Shown: positions 49,901 to 61,990 of the stretch, in pieces | Layout: each line of letters begins with the position of its first letter | How positions within the stretch are numbered: the stretch's first letter is position 1 | Source: Maylandia zebra | Taxonomy: Eukaryota; Chordata; Actinopteri; Cichliformes; Cichlidae | DNA: 64,000 bases | Direction of reading: 5' to 3' | NCBI RefSeq assembly: GCF_041146795.1 | Contig: NC_135182.1 | Coordinates: 4,262,509 to 4,326,508, forward strand | Position numbers and translations under genes: made by a program | The notes under the pieces: generated by a model | Database searches by the model: none | What the model was told of the DNA's origin: nothing | Seen by the model: only the letters and a program-made list of their open reading frames with translations

Positions 49901-52190
49901 GCATTAGCATTGAGGCGTTCACACAGGAGCTGAGAGAACTGGAGGACCGGGTGAAAGAGCGCTGCAAAGCAGCCTGTCAGCTGGAGGAAATCGCCAGAGA
50001 GAGTCTGTCCACTGAGCGCCAGGAAGAAGAACAGCAGCTGTCATCAGCACTGGAGGGGAAGCTGACAGGTGACGTGAAGGCAGACGGGTCTGCGGTGGGC
50101 ATCTGTAGTCCTGCCAGACCACTGAACCAACCTGTGTCCCAGCCATACACAGGTGAGACTCACGGATTTCTTTCACTGTTGCATCAGTTTGTGGATACGT
50201 CTATTGCTGTAATCATATTTTCATGCTCACACTGCTGTATCAAATAAGTGGTTGGATGTGTAACAGGAATTGTATCACTGAGCTCTTGCTTTTGATAATT
50301 GCTAACAGCACAGCTGTTGAAGTTATGTGGTTGATGGTGTAATTACCACCTCAAACTTAGGAACTCTTCTTGACTATATTTTAAGGATGGTGAAAGGATT
50401 TGCAACCATATAATCACAAGCAGTTAAAACCCACTTCTGAGAAGCAGTTACTCTTTCCTGCTGACAAGAGTTGAGCATTCTATCTTTCTATTCAATGATC
50501 CACCGCTCTTCCTCCGTGCAGGTCCATTCATGACAGTTCTGTTTGCCAAGCTGGAGAACATGCTCCAAAACTCGTTATACGTCAACATCCTGCTCACTGG
50601 CATTGTGGCCCAGCTGGCCTGCTATCCTCAGCCCCTCCTACGCTCCTTCCTGCTCAACACCAACATGGTCTTCCAGCCCAGTGTCAAGTCCCTAATCCAG
50701 GTACGCTGCACTATGCAGAAGTTGTTTATAATGGTTTTTGGTGCCCTCTTTCCCCTTGTTCTGAAAATAGTAGAGAAAGCGAATAGTTTCTTTTTGTCTT
50801 TGAAAGGATTACAGTTTTTGGGTGTCTGCCTTTAGGCATAGTTGTCCACTTCCAGCCCACCTTACTTCTGTGCACGCTCTGGTTCCAAAAGCATCAGGCC
50901 CACAGTGATATTTGCATCCAGTTTCTTTCCACATTCATTTTCTTTATTTTCAGATACTTGAATTCACTGCTGCAGTGGACATAAAAAAAATACAATAAAT
51001 GAATAAATATAACTGCAGTTTCAGTCGAGTGATCCATCCACACCCAGCGAGCGTGGGTGTGGATGGATGAACTTAACAATTTAACTGTTAAGTTAAATTG
51101 TTAAGTTCATGTGAATTTTAGTCTTGAGGGATGACAAGCCTGCGAGAGGGGTTAACAACACCAAGCAAAGGTGATCAAAAAGTTTAAAAGTTTGTTTCCA
51201 CAACTCTCCTCAGGTTTTAGGTTCTGTGAAGAACCGCATCGAGGCATTTGCCGCATCTCACGAGGACTTTCCTGCCATGCTGAGGAAAGCCCAGCAGTAC
51301 TTGGTGGCCCGAAGCAAAGTGGACTGGAGCGACTCGCCGGCAGCGGTTCCTACTTTGCGCCGCTCTGATTCCCTTGGTGAGTATAGAAATAGGAAGAGCT
51401 ACATTTACACATACAGGCGTGGCTTTGATGACTTTGGTCATAAATTTAGTGAGAAGTGTTAATCAAAGATAATTTACCAAAATCCAATTAACAAAGACGT
51501 TTAAAAATATTTTAAACACACTACGAAATTCCAATAAAAGTACATTTGAATTGGAAAACTTTAGGATAAATTAAAAAAAAAGACAAAACTGTTAGAAAGC
51601 AGAAGCAATTTATTGGTGCCGTAACATCTTACCATTAGTACTTTGTAAAAAAACAAACATACCTAACAGATTTGCTTCAGGTTTAGAGGTTTTTGAGGGT
51701 TTTTTGTTTTTTGCTGTGCAGTGATTTGTTACCAAACTCCACATTAAAGGAGATAATCAGAACTATAGGCCCACTTGGTGACTTCTTTTCTATCTTTGAA
51801 AACGCCGGGGAATCGCAGAGATGTCAGAGCAGTCTCGCGTCACAGTTTTATTTCCCTGTTGTGAAACCGTGCCCTTCTCTTCCAGTGAAGAGTCGAAAGC
51901 CATCTCTCGGAGACCTGATTCTTCGTCACACAAACAGTCCAACACGGGCTCGGCACGCCGCTCAGCTCGCCCTCGCACACGTACGGGATGGCGGCCAATC
52001 ACTGCACAGCGCTCTGTTCCGGGGCAGCGGAGGTGCGTCTGGCATTGAGAAGCAAGCTGAAGCGCTGCGAGTAAAGAACGCCGTCTACTGCGCCGTTATC
52101 TTCTGCGAGTTCCTCAAGGAGCTGGCTGCCCTCACGCAGGAGCACGCCGTCTCTTTGCCCTTCCCGCACAGCCAGGAAGCAGAGGAGTAG
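40400..52190 (+). CDS. fhip1b: FHIP1B (FAM160A2), FTS- and Hook-interacting protein (11 coding exons)
   Basis: Component of the FTS-Hook-FHIP complex, which links dynein to Rab5-type early endosome cargo. Coding exons: 40400-40528, 42726-43130, 43995-44225, 46231-46476, 46649-46816, 47721-47800, 48277-48446, 48764-50152, 50522-50700, 51214-51376, 51886-52190. They total 3,465 nt in one frame, 1,154 residues. Conserved stretches are MSWLSRL at the start, ADPETCLMVFENHW, QQARDALLLVMAASASH, VLATGLSALYSSLPRKIEV, EFCNAVVQVAHPLV, FLRFILLHRHDNDTILDTL, HVMLSQRRAIRETDLYGK and KAQQYLVARSKVDWS. Exon 8 (463 codons) encodes a low-complexity Ser/Pro-rich middle with a Gly-rich run and an acidic segment around EELLEQAPGDP; it accounts for the extra length over the human protein (about 972, recalled). 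The MSWLSRL start and the cnga4 neighbour argue for FHIP1B over FHIP1A. Exon 5 ends at a weak GTCCGT donor just before a GT microsatellite. Confidence 0.95.
40914..41159. repeat. 80-bp direct repeats around an 87-bp retroposon fragment
   Basis: The segment GTGTTTATTATCAATTGTAT... occupies 40914-40992 and again 41080-41159 with only one substitution and one or two length changes in a T run. Between them (40993-41079) lies a fragment with TTCTTTATTTGTCACATGCA and CGGTGAAATGTAGCC, resembling the 3' end of a common fish LINE-derived repeat. Confidence 0.85.
43358..43517 (+). repeat. Partial duplicate of fhip1b exon 4 in intron 2, flanked by 26-bp direct repeats
   Basis: Positions 43437-43493 are identical over 57 bp to the beginning of coding exon 4 (46231-46287), encoding VLATGLSALYSSLPRKIEV. 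The preceding bases 43386-43436 match the end of intron 3 (about 46178-46230) imperfectly, including the CTCAG acceptor. The copy ends in mid-exon and is bounded by direct repeats of the local intron (43358-43383 and 43492-43517; 25 of 26 bases agree). There is no plausible strong donor after it, so it is not expected to be spliced in as an exon. Confidence 0.9.
45625..45859. repeat. Two-copy tandem duplication, 123-bp unit
   Basis: GCAGCAATAAATATTGGATT starts at 45625 and again at 45748, and the copies agree over about 110 bases; the first has one additional 9-bp GCATGTGCT unit. It lies in fhip1b intron 3. An open frame on the minus strand is carried by both copies but has no other sign of being a gene. 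Confidence 0.9.
46826..46910. repeat. (GT)n/(GTGC)n microsatellite next to a splice donor
   Basis: About 25 GT units followed by about eight GTGC-type units start ten bases after the 5' splice site of fhip1b exon 5 (46816/46817). Confidence 0.95.
48032..48058. repeat. Homopolymer of 27 C
   Basis: An uninterrupted cytosine run in fhip1b intron 6; the complementary strand is a G27 tract. Its exact length is uncertain in any assembly. Confidence 0.9.
51034..51110. repeat. Two adjacent perfect hairpins
   Basis: CCATCCACACCCA and its exact complement around GCGAGCG (51034-51066) are followed without a gap by ATGAACTTAACAATTTAAC and its exact complement around TGTTAA (51067-51110). Both lie in fhip1b intron 9. 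Confidence 0.9.
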
Positions 52191-53237
52191 AAGGTAAACT
52201 CAGACTCCTCAAACTTAGCTTCACATCTGTTGATTTAGGCTGTACACAAAGAAGAGATTGATATAGGATTCTCCCATCAGGACACATGTGAGACTTTTCT
52301 GTCACTGAAATGGATCGTCTGCAACGAAGCAGACAAAAGAGGAAAACTGGGATTTTTTTATTACTAAAATTATTATAGGATACCTATAGGACTGGAATCA
52401 TTTTCCTCATCTGTACACTTATGATATTGTGCATATCGTGTATTATATTCACATCCTGTACACAGAAAATCTCGGTAAATACTTGAGATTCGGGAGCTTG
52501 TATATACACATGCCATTTCATGGTATAATACGACACAGTAAAGCCACAGATTAAAGAAGTAGGTGCACATATTGGTGCTAGTCAATACTTGTTATCTTTT
52601 GTTTTGAAAGGGTGCTTTCAGGCTGGCACAAAGAAGGTTTCCTCTTCAACAACAACAGAAAAAAACACCAAAAATTGTTTGGCAGGAAAAGATTGAAAGC
52701 GTGTGCGAGTCAGCCACTTACAAAGTAATCCCATCAGTTTGGTCATCTCTGTGCAGCTGGCTCATGTTTGCTTTCATCAGAGCTTTTGTCAAGGACGGAC
52801 TAAGAGAAAAAGTTCACTTTAAAAAACAGAAGCATTCCCAAAAAACGTGGGAGCTCTTTTAGGTTTATTTTAAAAAGGCTGCACTAAATGCTAGTCATCA
52901 CTGAATGAGATGAAAACTGGAAAAACCTCCGTGTGGGAGAGCGCCACTTTGTCTCCTGTGAATCAGCACGACTACCATAATTGTACTGAGAAACTTGGGT
53001 AATTATTGCCTTTTTCTTTTAACGTTTTAAACATTTGTCTTCTGAATTTGCACCATTTTATAGACATATCAGCAACATGTGGGAGCAGATGTGTCTGCCA
53101 TTGTGTATGAGAGTTTATTTGAATGAATCACTCCTTTCCAAAAAGGTGACGCCAACTGTTCAGGCCATTAGCTAACCATTCACTGTTCGCCATTTAAAAA
53201 AAAAAAAAAAAAAATTAAGCGGAGGAATCACGAAGCC

Positions 53238-53494
53238 GGCAAGAGGATCATTGCCACTGGGGGAAAAAGTGGGCACATCTTTTTTTTTTTCTTCTTCTTA
53301 TTTTCCAGAATTCAGACTTTTTCATCAGAATTACTTTTTTCCCATAATTCTGACTTTAATCTCAGAATTCTGAGAAAAAAGTCCGAATCCTGACATTAAA
53401 GTCAAAGAAATTTTTTTTCTCAGAATTCTGGAAAAGAAGAAAAAAAAAAAGATGTGCCCACTTTTTGTACCCCAGTGACCCTGATCCTCTTCCG
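53238..53494. repeat. Long foldback element (about 250 bp)
   Basis: The left arm has AGAGGATCATTGCCACTGGG, then AAAGTGGGCACATCTTTTTT; the right arm is its near-exact complement, ending in CCCAGTGACCCTGATCCTCT. The centre repeats AATTCTGACTTTAATCTCAG-like sequence in both orientations. The arms of about 85-100 bp would fold into one stem. It resembles foldback MITEs found in fish; family not assigned. Confidence 0.85.
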
Positions 53495-56401
53495 TACTTG
53501 TACGTGTCGCATCCTTTGTGTGTCATTCAGTGTTTTTGAAAGACCCGAAATTCTGCACGATTTTTAATTTTTTTTTAATTCCACCTGTGCGTTGGCATTA
53601 TTTCCCTTATTTTGAATTTGATGACCCAGAATCTCATGAGGCGTTCATGACTTTTCTTGAAAAAGATTTTGTTTTCTTGGTGAGACAGGCCAAACCGAAC
53701 ACACAGCACATCTGGGAAAATAATATGCTGCTACTTTTTTTTTTTTTTTTGAAACACTAACACCCATTTTAATGGTGAAATAGCTACTCTATCTTTTTAT
53801 TTCATTGGGTACCAAGTATAAATGTGCACGTGGAGGTGCTGATGCAAGTTGTGATCAGCTTTTCTTTAATTTATTGTGTTTTGAGGTTGAATGAAGTTGC
53901 AGCCACACAGTGTTAAAAGCTTTTGCCAAGACTTGATATTCACTGTTTTCCTTTGTAATGTGTTGCTAATTTGTTTTTGGGGTTTTTTTTGTTTTGTTTT
54001 TTTATAAAATGGTAAGTAGTCATTTTACAGCTCTGTAATATCTGTAGCAGTTTTCTGTAATGCTACCAGAAACTGTAAAAACTGTAAAAATGTGCATTAT
54101 TCTTAGGAGTGCTTTGTTAAATCATCTACCTGTGACCCAGCTTTCCAAGTAACATATTTGCACATACTAGCCATTCTCTCTCAACTCTTAGCAGTAGAGA
54201 AACTGCCTCCCACCCTGCAAAACGTCTAACATTTCTTTCCCATTACACCACTTTCACTTTCTGCAACAAGCTGAGACGTCCTCAGCTCGTCGAAGCCATA
54301 GCCGCGTTCGTCGTGCTCGTACGTGTGGGATTTCGTCCCGGCTGTGAGTCACTTTTCTACAGAATTTCTTAGATGCATTTCGTAATGACCCATAGTTTGT
54401 TTCTGGTTTTTTATTAATAGGTAAATAGTTTCTGCATGTCAGATAAGGCGAGGTTTTATGATAAACTAACAGTTAAGTAGTGTTTGGTTTGTGCAATAGT
54501 ACTGAGCTTAAATTAGCTTCCATGCAGTAGGGTTTAGTGGTTAGTGAGTCGTGCACCTGCAGAGCTCGGCGATGACAGCGAGGTTTCACGCTGAACGTTT
54601 GCTCTGGGTAGAGAAATCTCTCTTGTACTTTACACACTGCCATCCGTCCATCCGCGTATCACCCAGTCTGCTGTACATGTGTGATCTGAAGAGCGAGGGA
54701 GAGGAAACAAAAAAACGAGAACAGAGGGCCTCATTCCTCATCAGGTTCCATGTCTTTTACACTCAAGATTGTGTTTTCTAACAAAACTATTTTTTACAAA
54801 CAGCTCTGATAAAGATTGATGGTACTTGCTCTGTTTCTTAATGTCACTTCCAGTCACAGTTACAGTCATTAGTGTTCATGGTACACCAAAGACAATCGCT
54901 GATACCTGAAACTCACAATGTCTGTTTAAGCAATCGTAGACAGTTTGATGGTACACGGTCTGAACACTGTAATGAACCTTATCCACGAATCGCGCTTCTT
55001 TAGTCAACGTTTCACGCCCACAAAACGGTGCCAGTTAGTTTTTGTTTTTTAATAATTTTACATTTTTAAGGCTCAGCCTAATTAACGAAAAGGGAGCTTC
55101 TCAGTAAGAACGTGGCATTAATAAATCTGTCTAATTAGGGATTGCAGTCTGTACTCGCGGTTAATCTTTTACTTTTATTTGATCTTTTTTTAGTTCATTT
55201 GCAAGTATACAAAAACCAATGTGATGAAGTTTGTAATGTGGCGTTTTTATAAGGGGATTGTTTCCTACCAGGGCCTTTGACGTCTTCCTTGAAAGACTGT
55301 AAGCAGAAGTTTATTTAGAGCAGTGATTATATGTAAAAACACACGTTGCACACAGGTAAATGAAAGGGAGTCTGGCAAATAGAATCAAGGCTTCATGGTG
55401 ACTGTGATGGATTTACTTAGCTTTATGGAAGTTGCTTTTCATACTCTGCTGGTTTTTAAAGAAAAAAATATATATACATGAGCACTCCAATCGTTCACAT
55501 AACAGGGGTCATGGACGGGGGCACAGGCCTTTTTTTCCCTCTTATTCTTTTTCATTTTGGGAAATTGATTTTGACGCTTTCTGCTTTCAGCAGCTACCAC
55601 GGCTGGATGCACAAGATGTTTTTGTTCCTCTAGTGGCCACGGAGTAATCATGCTGTAACAAATCTGAAAAAAAAAGTTCCTGCTTAATTTGTTTAGCACA
55701 ATGAACGATGGCCTTCCAAAACGTGTGAGCTCTTTATGAACGAGCATCTCAGCCAGTGTGAGCTGCAGCGTCTCAGCTCTGCTCAGACTCCAAACCTGCT
55801 TCCTTGGCCTGCTATTGTTGTTTTCAGACTCTGTTAACTGACAAATAAAAAAAGGAGTTGTTGTAAACCCAAAGCTAAGCTCCGGAAGATTATGTTTGGC
55901 AGCTTTTGTTTGTTTTTACTTTTTTTTTCTGCTGTGTTTTAAACATTTTCTTGAACACTAAAATTGATCTGACAATTAAGTAAAAAATAACTTTTAAAAT
56001 AAATTTCACTAAAATTGTTCTTTGAAAATTTTCCTGTGTTTTTGCTTAATTTTGAGCGTGTAATGTCTTTTGGGGGGTTTTTTGTTTGTTTTTTTTGTGA
56101 ACGCAAACAGCAATCCAAAATGTTGAACTGCCACTCCTGTTTTTACATTGCGAGCTGCAGCGCCACCTGGAGAAAGTGGAGGGGTGGGACAGTAAACATC
56201 TCAAGGACTCATTTGCCGCTTCAAAATGTCCAATCTGTGCCATGTTTGATATTGATATCTTTTGTTATGATCTTGTTTCTTTCAAAGGCTTTGACCTTTC
56301 ACCTCTGACATTTTCCCCTCTGTGATCTATGCAAAACATGCTCTGGTGTCTCTGGGTTGAAGCTGAGAGATGGTATGGATTGATTTTGATGTGTAAATAC
56401 T

Positions 56402-56438
56402 GTTTATATATATATATATATTTAAATATATATATAAA
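56402..56438. repeat. AT-rich palindrome
   Basis: GTTTATATATATATATAT followed by TTTAAATATATATATAAAC, nearly self-complementary. Confidence 0.7.
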
Positions 56439-57070
56439 CAAAAAAAACAACGATAAGCAAGTGGGAGACGAATGTGAAATGATTAACGCTACAGAATGAA
56501 AATCATCTGAAAATCATGTCATGATGAATGTTGTCAGAAATATTTTTCTATATTTTGAAATCATTAGAGAAAAAGAGGACACAACTTGCAAAGTGGGAAA
56601 AGCTGTCAGAAGAACACTACAAAGGGAATGTTTTTATTAATTTATAAATTTTTTTGCCTAGCAATACAACACTTGTCCTGGTGTCTTTTCTTTGGGTTTC
56701 TTTGAACGTCTTGGAAAAGGGACTCCAGTAGAGGAGATTTTCAGTTTAAAAATATCCTCGTTTTCTCATACTCCTGTTGAATCACATAAGATGTTGGCTC
56801 GTGCTCCAGAAGAGGCAGCACCCAGTACTTGTGGGCACCAGCTCATCTTTCTGCTTGAGTAATGAGTTCAAAAACTATAAACATACAAAGTAACATCACT
56901 TCCTGTCCTTTTAAAATCCATCCGTACTTGTGGAAACATGCAGATGAATTCATGGGCATACTGTGCCTGAGACAACCCCTTCAAATAAAAATTGTGTGAG
57001 ATGAGACATTCATGTCATAAAAGTAGAATGAAATATCAGAGTGTTAAATCTGATGCCTTGGTATGGCACT

Positions 57071-58139
57071 CTACTCTGCAAAAGTCTCAAGCCACCCCTC
57101 TTTTCTTTATCTTTTGTAAGGGAAATGGGGGCAACGATTTATTGAAACGCACATATAGTAGATGAGGAAAAACCCATTTGTACAATTCTTTTTCTTTCTT
57201 TTTTCTCAGGTATGTTTTTACTGCACTGGCAGTGTGTTTGGGATCATGCTGAAAATGATGCTATTTGGAAAGCTCTTAACATTGGATCAAAATCAGTACT
57301 GTTCTGTGTTTATAATTCATCTATTCTGACAAGATCTCCAACACCACTGGCTCAGATGGAGCCCCAAACCAATGACCGAGCCTCCAGTGTGTTTTAGACA
57401 GCTGCAGGAACTCACTGTCTGCCGACCTCCTGACCTCCTCTGTACATATTGATGACAATTTAAACGAAAGATTTGACACTGAGATTCATCGCTCCTCCAA
57501 ACCCGATGAATGCTTAGTAAGTGGATCAACTGAAGGGCCAGATGTAGCTCTTAGGTCCTATGTTAGGTTTTTACCATTTATTTTTTTTATGTGCCCCCCA
57601 ATTTACTGTTCATCTGCAGATAGTTTCCAGGCTTGACACGTCTTCTTTTGACCCCCACATGCTCTGTTTTCTTACATTTTTTTTTTAAGGACACACTGCA
57701 CACTATGGCAAGATTTCCCAATTTTTTTTATCTAGTAGCTCTTTGGAAAGGACCATGTTGATTCAAAATACTAATTAATGGCTGTCAAACTGTGTTTCTG
57801 GCATTTTTATTTTTTTATTATTTGTAAAAATGGGAACAAATGATGTTTTGTGACAAGCTGCCAGGAAAAAATTGCCTAAAGATACAATTTTAAAATTGGT
57901 TCATTGTCTGTTATGAGAAGACACAGCAGTGGTTCATCCCTTGAGTTAAGCGTGAATGAATCATAGGTCAGTGACTTTATAATAAAAAAACAAACACAAA
58001 GAAAAAAAAAAAAGCGCTCCTCTGAAAATTGTCAGGTACGAGTTTGGTGTGAACATAAAAACTGCAACAAACGCTGACTTCTTTGGAAGCACAATATAAA
58101 GAACTGAAGGGTGACTCAAGACTTTTGCACAGTATTGTA
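57071..58139. mobile_element. Tc1-type inverted-repeat element
   Basis: The ends CTCTGCAAAAGTCTCAAGCC (57074-57093) and GACTCAAGACTTTTGCACAG (58112-58131) are inverted copies and belong to the same terminal repeat type as at 32251. The interior has no intact transposase; an open frame at 57212-57397 lies within it but is decayed. Confidence 0.7.
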
Positions 58140-59519
58140 ATTTGGTGAAAGGAGGAGGCAGCTACTAGAAGCCCCCCGCAGCTTAACAAAAAATGTGATG
58201 GAAACTTTTGTTTTTCAGGCTGACTCACAGTAATTATTTGCCTAAAATGGCCATTTTGCTCACTGCATTTCCTGTTCATCTGTGTGAATGTTCTTAGAAC
58301 ATTGGTTCTAATTGTCCTTTTTTTGCTCATCCAATGTTCCAGTAACCAGTAACACCAACACTCATTTTTTCATGAGGAAAAACTACATAAGTTAAAAATT
58401 AGCTAAAGTAAGTAACTATTTGGCATTTCCTTAAAATTCTGTCGGGATACATTGAGACCGAGCCACCTAATGACTAGCAGGCATTTCCACACTGCACAAA
58501 TACTGTTTATTTTTTAACTATATGTTTTAAGATTGGATATCTCTGTGTCAAAGTCTTACCTGCTCTGTTGGTAGAGTTTAGAGCTCTGTTGAGTTATTAT
58601 AAATGATTTGAGATAGACTTTTAACAAGTTCTAACAATAATGTTTTTATTACACAAGTATAAAATATGGGATAGAAATGAAGAAAAGCATTCTGTGTTCC
58701 TGCTTTAATCTAAGGATGTTTTGCTTTTCTCTCTTTGTAAAATTTAGATATATTGGATTTGCCCTTCTGGTCAGACAAAATGAGCATTCTGCAGTCGTCA
58801 CTATATAAATGTACCACGCAGCCCTAACTTTGAAGAATTTATATCTGAATTTCTTGAATAACTAAAGTAAAAATGTGAATTTCAGGAATGTGAGTTGAAT
58901 TTGAATTAACTTGAATAACTGTATGTAACACTGTTACCTCACAGTAAGGTGGTTTCTGGTTTGAACCTCCTGGTCATGTTCTTCCTGTGCCCATGTGGAC
59001 AACTCCGGGTAATCGGGCTTCCTCCCACAGTCCAAAGACATGACTGTCGGGTTAACTGGTGTGTATGTAGAGATGTGTTTCACTGTGTTGTCCCTGTGCT
59101 AGGTTAGCCTTCTTCCACTGGTCAGAAAAGACATTTGGAGACATTACAGCACAGTGTTTGAACTTGATTGATCAACTAATAATAATATTTGTCCCCAATC
59201 ACCACAGAGAATATAAATGGCTCATGTTTCGGGGGGTGGGGACTCACTGACCCTAGAAATCAATGTTTCATGTAGATAAGTAAATCTCTAGCATTAACGA
59301 TAGCTTGAAAACTTCCATGGGTTTTCATCATAAAGCTACATGACATAAATATGTGGTGGTCCCTGAAGCAACGTACTGTGTGGTTTGAGTTAATAGATTT
59401 ACTCTGACTCGCTGCATTTTCTAAAACACACATCTTCGGTTCAAGTAAAGTATAAAGTACACAGTCTGAACACCAAGACAAATGTCAAATGTGGATCCAC
59501 ACAATTTGAAGTCTGCACA
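58140..59519. other. Intergenic stretch
   Basis: Apart from the SINE-like fragment near 58925-59075, I see no gene, strong repeat or regulatory feature. Confidence 0.5.
58925..59075 (+). repeat. SINE-like dispersed repeat fragment
   Basis: GTTTGAACCTCCTGGTCATG, then GGGCTTCCTCCCACAGTCC and AAAGACATGACTGTCGGGTT, matches a very common fish interspersed repeat whose consensus carries CGGCTTCCTCCCACAGTCC, by recollection. Confidence 0.6.
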
Positions 59520-59673
59520 AAGAGGGAACTGGAGTTGGCTTGGCTGTGTCCTAGCAACAGCAAACAAGAGGGAAAATGGCACAGAGGGAGGGCTGGAGGC
59601 TGATTGTATGAGGAGTACAGGGATGTAGTAGAGAAGAGTGGAGCGGTGGAGCAGAGCCGGTACCTGACTACAG
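59520..59673 (+). other. Possible non-coding first exon of the right-edge gene
   Basis: A moderately purine-rich segment ends in CTGACTACAG followed by GTAAGA, a strong 5' splice site, at 59673/59674. In the frame that would fit the coding exon at 63469 it contains a stop, so it would be untranslated. There is no transcript evidence, and the assignment rests on the splice site and position only. Confidence 0.3.
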
Positions 59674-61990
59674 GTAAGACATTACAGGGTTTGATGTTTT
59701 TTGTTTTCTTCCCCTACAGATGTATTTCATATACCTATTTTCTAGTACAATTTCAATGTTTTGTTAGTTTATTTTATTTGAAAGTGTGGGTGTTAATTTA
59801 CATTATTCACTTTTTTGACATATCATGAATCCTTTGATTACATGTAAAGTTCAGTTTTTAATTTTGTTTTTATGTTTTTGTTATTTTAATAATACTACAA
59901 GGTTTCCTATTGACTTTTCCTTACATGGCCTGACATTCAAAACATGAGCAACTGGACTCCCTCATCTATAATTTACTTTGGTAATGTGAGCACAACCTTT
60001 GGCGACTTGTGCCAGTCCTACCAGAGATGGGACTACCACAGTTCCTCCTGTCACTTATCCCCAACATAGATAAAGTTACTGGCAATGATGGTGGAAACAT
60101 TCATTGCTTGTTTTTGAAGGACTATGTCCAGGTTAAAGTTTGGGTTCAGTGATTCGTTTTGCTCCTTACAATGTTTTGAAGTATTAAAGTAACAAATTGT
60201 AAGTGCTGTGGATTTCATTATTTTTAATTGTTAATATTAAAAAAATGTAAACTGCAGACAGCAGACTTGTTACTGAAATACTTAATTCGTACAGCTGATA
60301 CAAATGCCACAGGCTAATACAAAAAGTAAAATAAATGCAGTCAGCAATAAATATATTTCTCTCGACTGTTTTTTTTTTATGGATCTGTGTTGGTTGAATA
60401 CCCCAAATCCTTTTCTCTACATACCCAAGCAAAAGCATAACCATAGAGCTTGCTTTACTTATGATTTGTGTACAACTTTTGGGAGCTCGGCTTCAGTTTA
60501 GGTAAAAGGAAGTTATAGGACGTTAGATTGCCCATAACTAGTAAAGACGAGCTTCATTCACTTCTATGACCTTTGCTATGGTAATTAATTTTTCCCACCA
60601 ATGTTAAACTACTACCTGCCCACAAATGAAGCATTTGGTTAGAGTAACTGTAGTTCTCTGGAAATATTACCCGGTACTCAATTGCTCTCACCAAGAGGCA
60701 CTTCCCATAGTGAGATATGGAGTGAGGTTTGAAATAAAACTGCACGTAACTCACATTAAGTAGGGTATCACGGTGCTCGTATCAAGCTAAAGCTAGTTTC
60801 CTAGCTGTAGCTAAAAACACTTTGTATTTATTTTGTACTGAATCGAATTTAGGTGACTTCTGAAGTATTATCATAATTGAACATTTGACATATTGTGGGT
60901 AATGCAATAAACTACTTTCAATTCTTTTCCTTATTTTCAATAATATACATGATCTCACTGAACAGAACATGCAGTATAGCACAGTAATTTACTTTTACTG
61001 TAACATCAAATAGGCCTAAAAACAACAGTCACTGTCTATTTCATGCTTCATAAGCTTAAAGTCAAAAGTACACTTCAAAAACTTTTGAGGAGAAAGTTTG
61101 AAGTAGAATATCTTGTTGAAGCTACTTGTTGAATTGTGACTGTTGTTAAGTATCTCAAGTTGTTTCCACATCTGACAGAAAGGTGGGATATAAATTTCTT
61201 TATGTTTACCCTGCATAAATGCTTCTGTTGATTTTGTGATGGCTCACCGTGGTTATCACAATACAGCACACAGAGGATCGACATCTTTCACTGCTGCTTC
61301 TCTACATCGCTTTGTACAGCTCATGAATAAAATATCAAAGCAAGATCAATTCGCAGGGACTGGGGAGTTGAGAAGTACTGTTGTGTTGACACACTGGCTG
61401 TCTCCTTACCTCCCACTCTCGCCCTCACTCTGGATGCTTCTGGCTGTCTGCTGCTATTTGAAATGCTAATAGATTTCTCGACACTGAACTCAAAACTTTT
61501 CTTCCTTGCCTTAGCTAGTTCTTTCTACCCACAGCCTCAGCTCTCTTATGGCCTCTCTTCATATCTGTATCACCTTTCCATAAGCAGCTGTTTACTCAGA
61601 AGCACTTCACAAGCAAGCATGCACCTCTGCCAGACTAAATTGGTGTGTGACTGATTCATGATTTTGGTCTGTCATACACTTACGCATTACGGAAATCATG
61701 CCTAATGACAGATAATTTCATGGGAGTGAGGTGTTTTGTAACTGGATGCCATTATCCCAATTTTAGTGCAGATGGATGACTGAATATGCTGCATGTTGCT
61801 GCTCCAATACAACAAAACTCGTTAAAACACAAGAGTTTCAAATCTCATTTGAAATTATACTTAGCTATTCTTAGCATGGCAGTTTATTAGATTGCAATCA
61901 TACTTGTTACAGGTATTATTTAAGTCACAGGACTAATATTTTAAGCTACTTTTAAAAGAGTATAAAATTGTGCATAAACTCAATGTAGTA
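59674..61990. other. Intergenic or first-intron stretch
   Basis: AT-rich sequence without a recognisable exon, RNA gene or named repeat. If the first exon at 59520-59673 is real, this is the first part of an intron of the right-edge gene. Confidence 0.45.

Larger units (their letters stand above)
52191..57070 (+). other. Probable fhip1b 3' UTR and downstream flank
   Basis: No coding exon is seen. AATAAA signals occur at 55844-55849, near 55998 and at 56984-56989, and a weaker ATTAAA lies near 52551, so the 3' UTR could be 0.4 kb or more than 3.6 kb. The stretch contains poly-A and poly-T runs and the foldback at 53238-53494. Confidence 0.45.
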
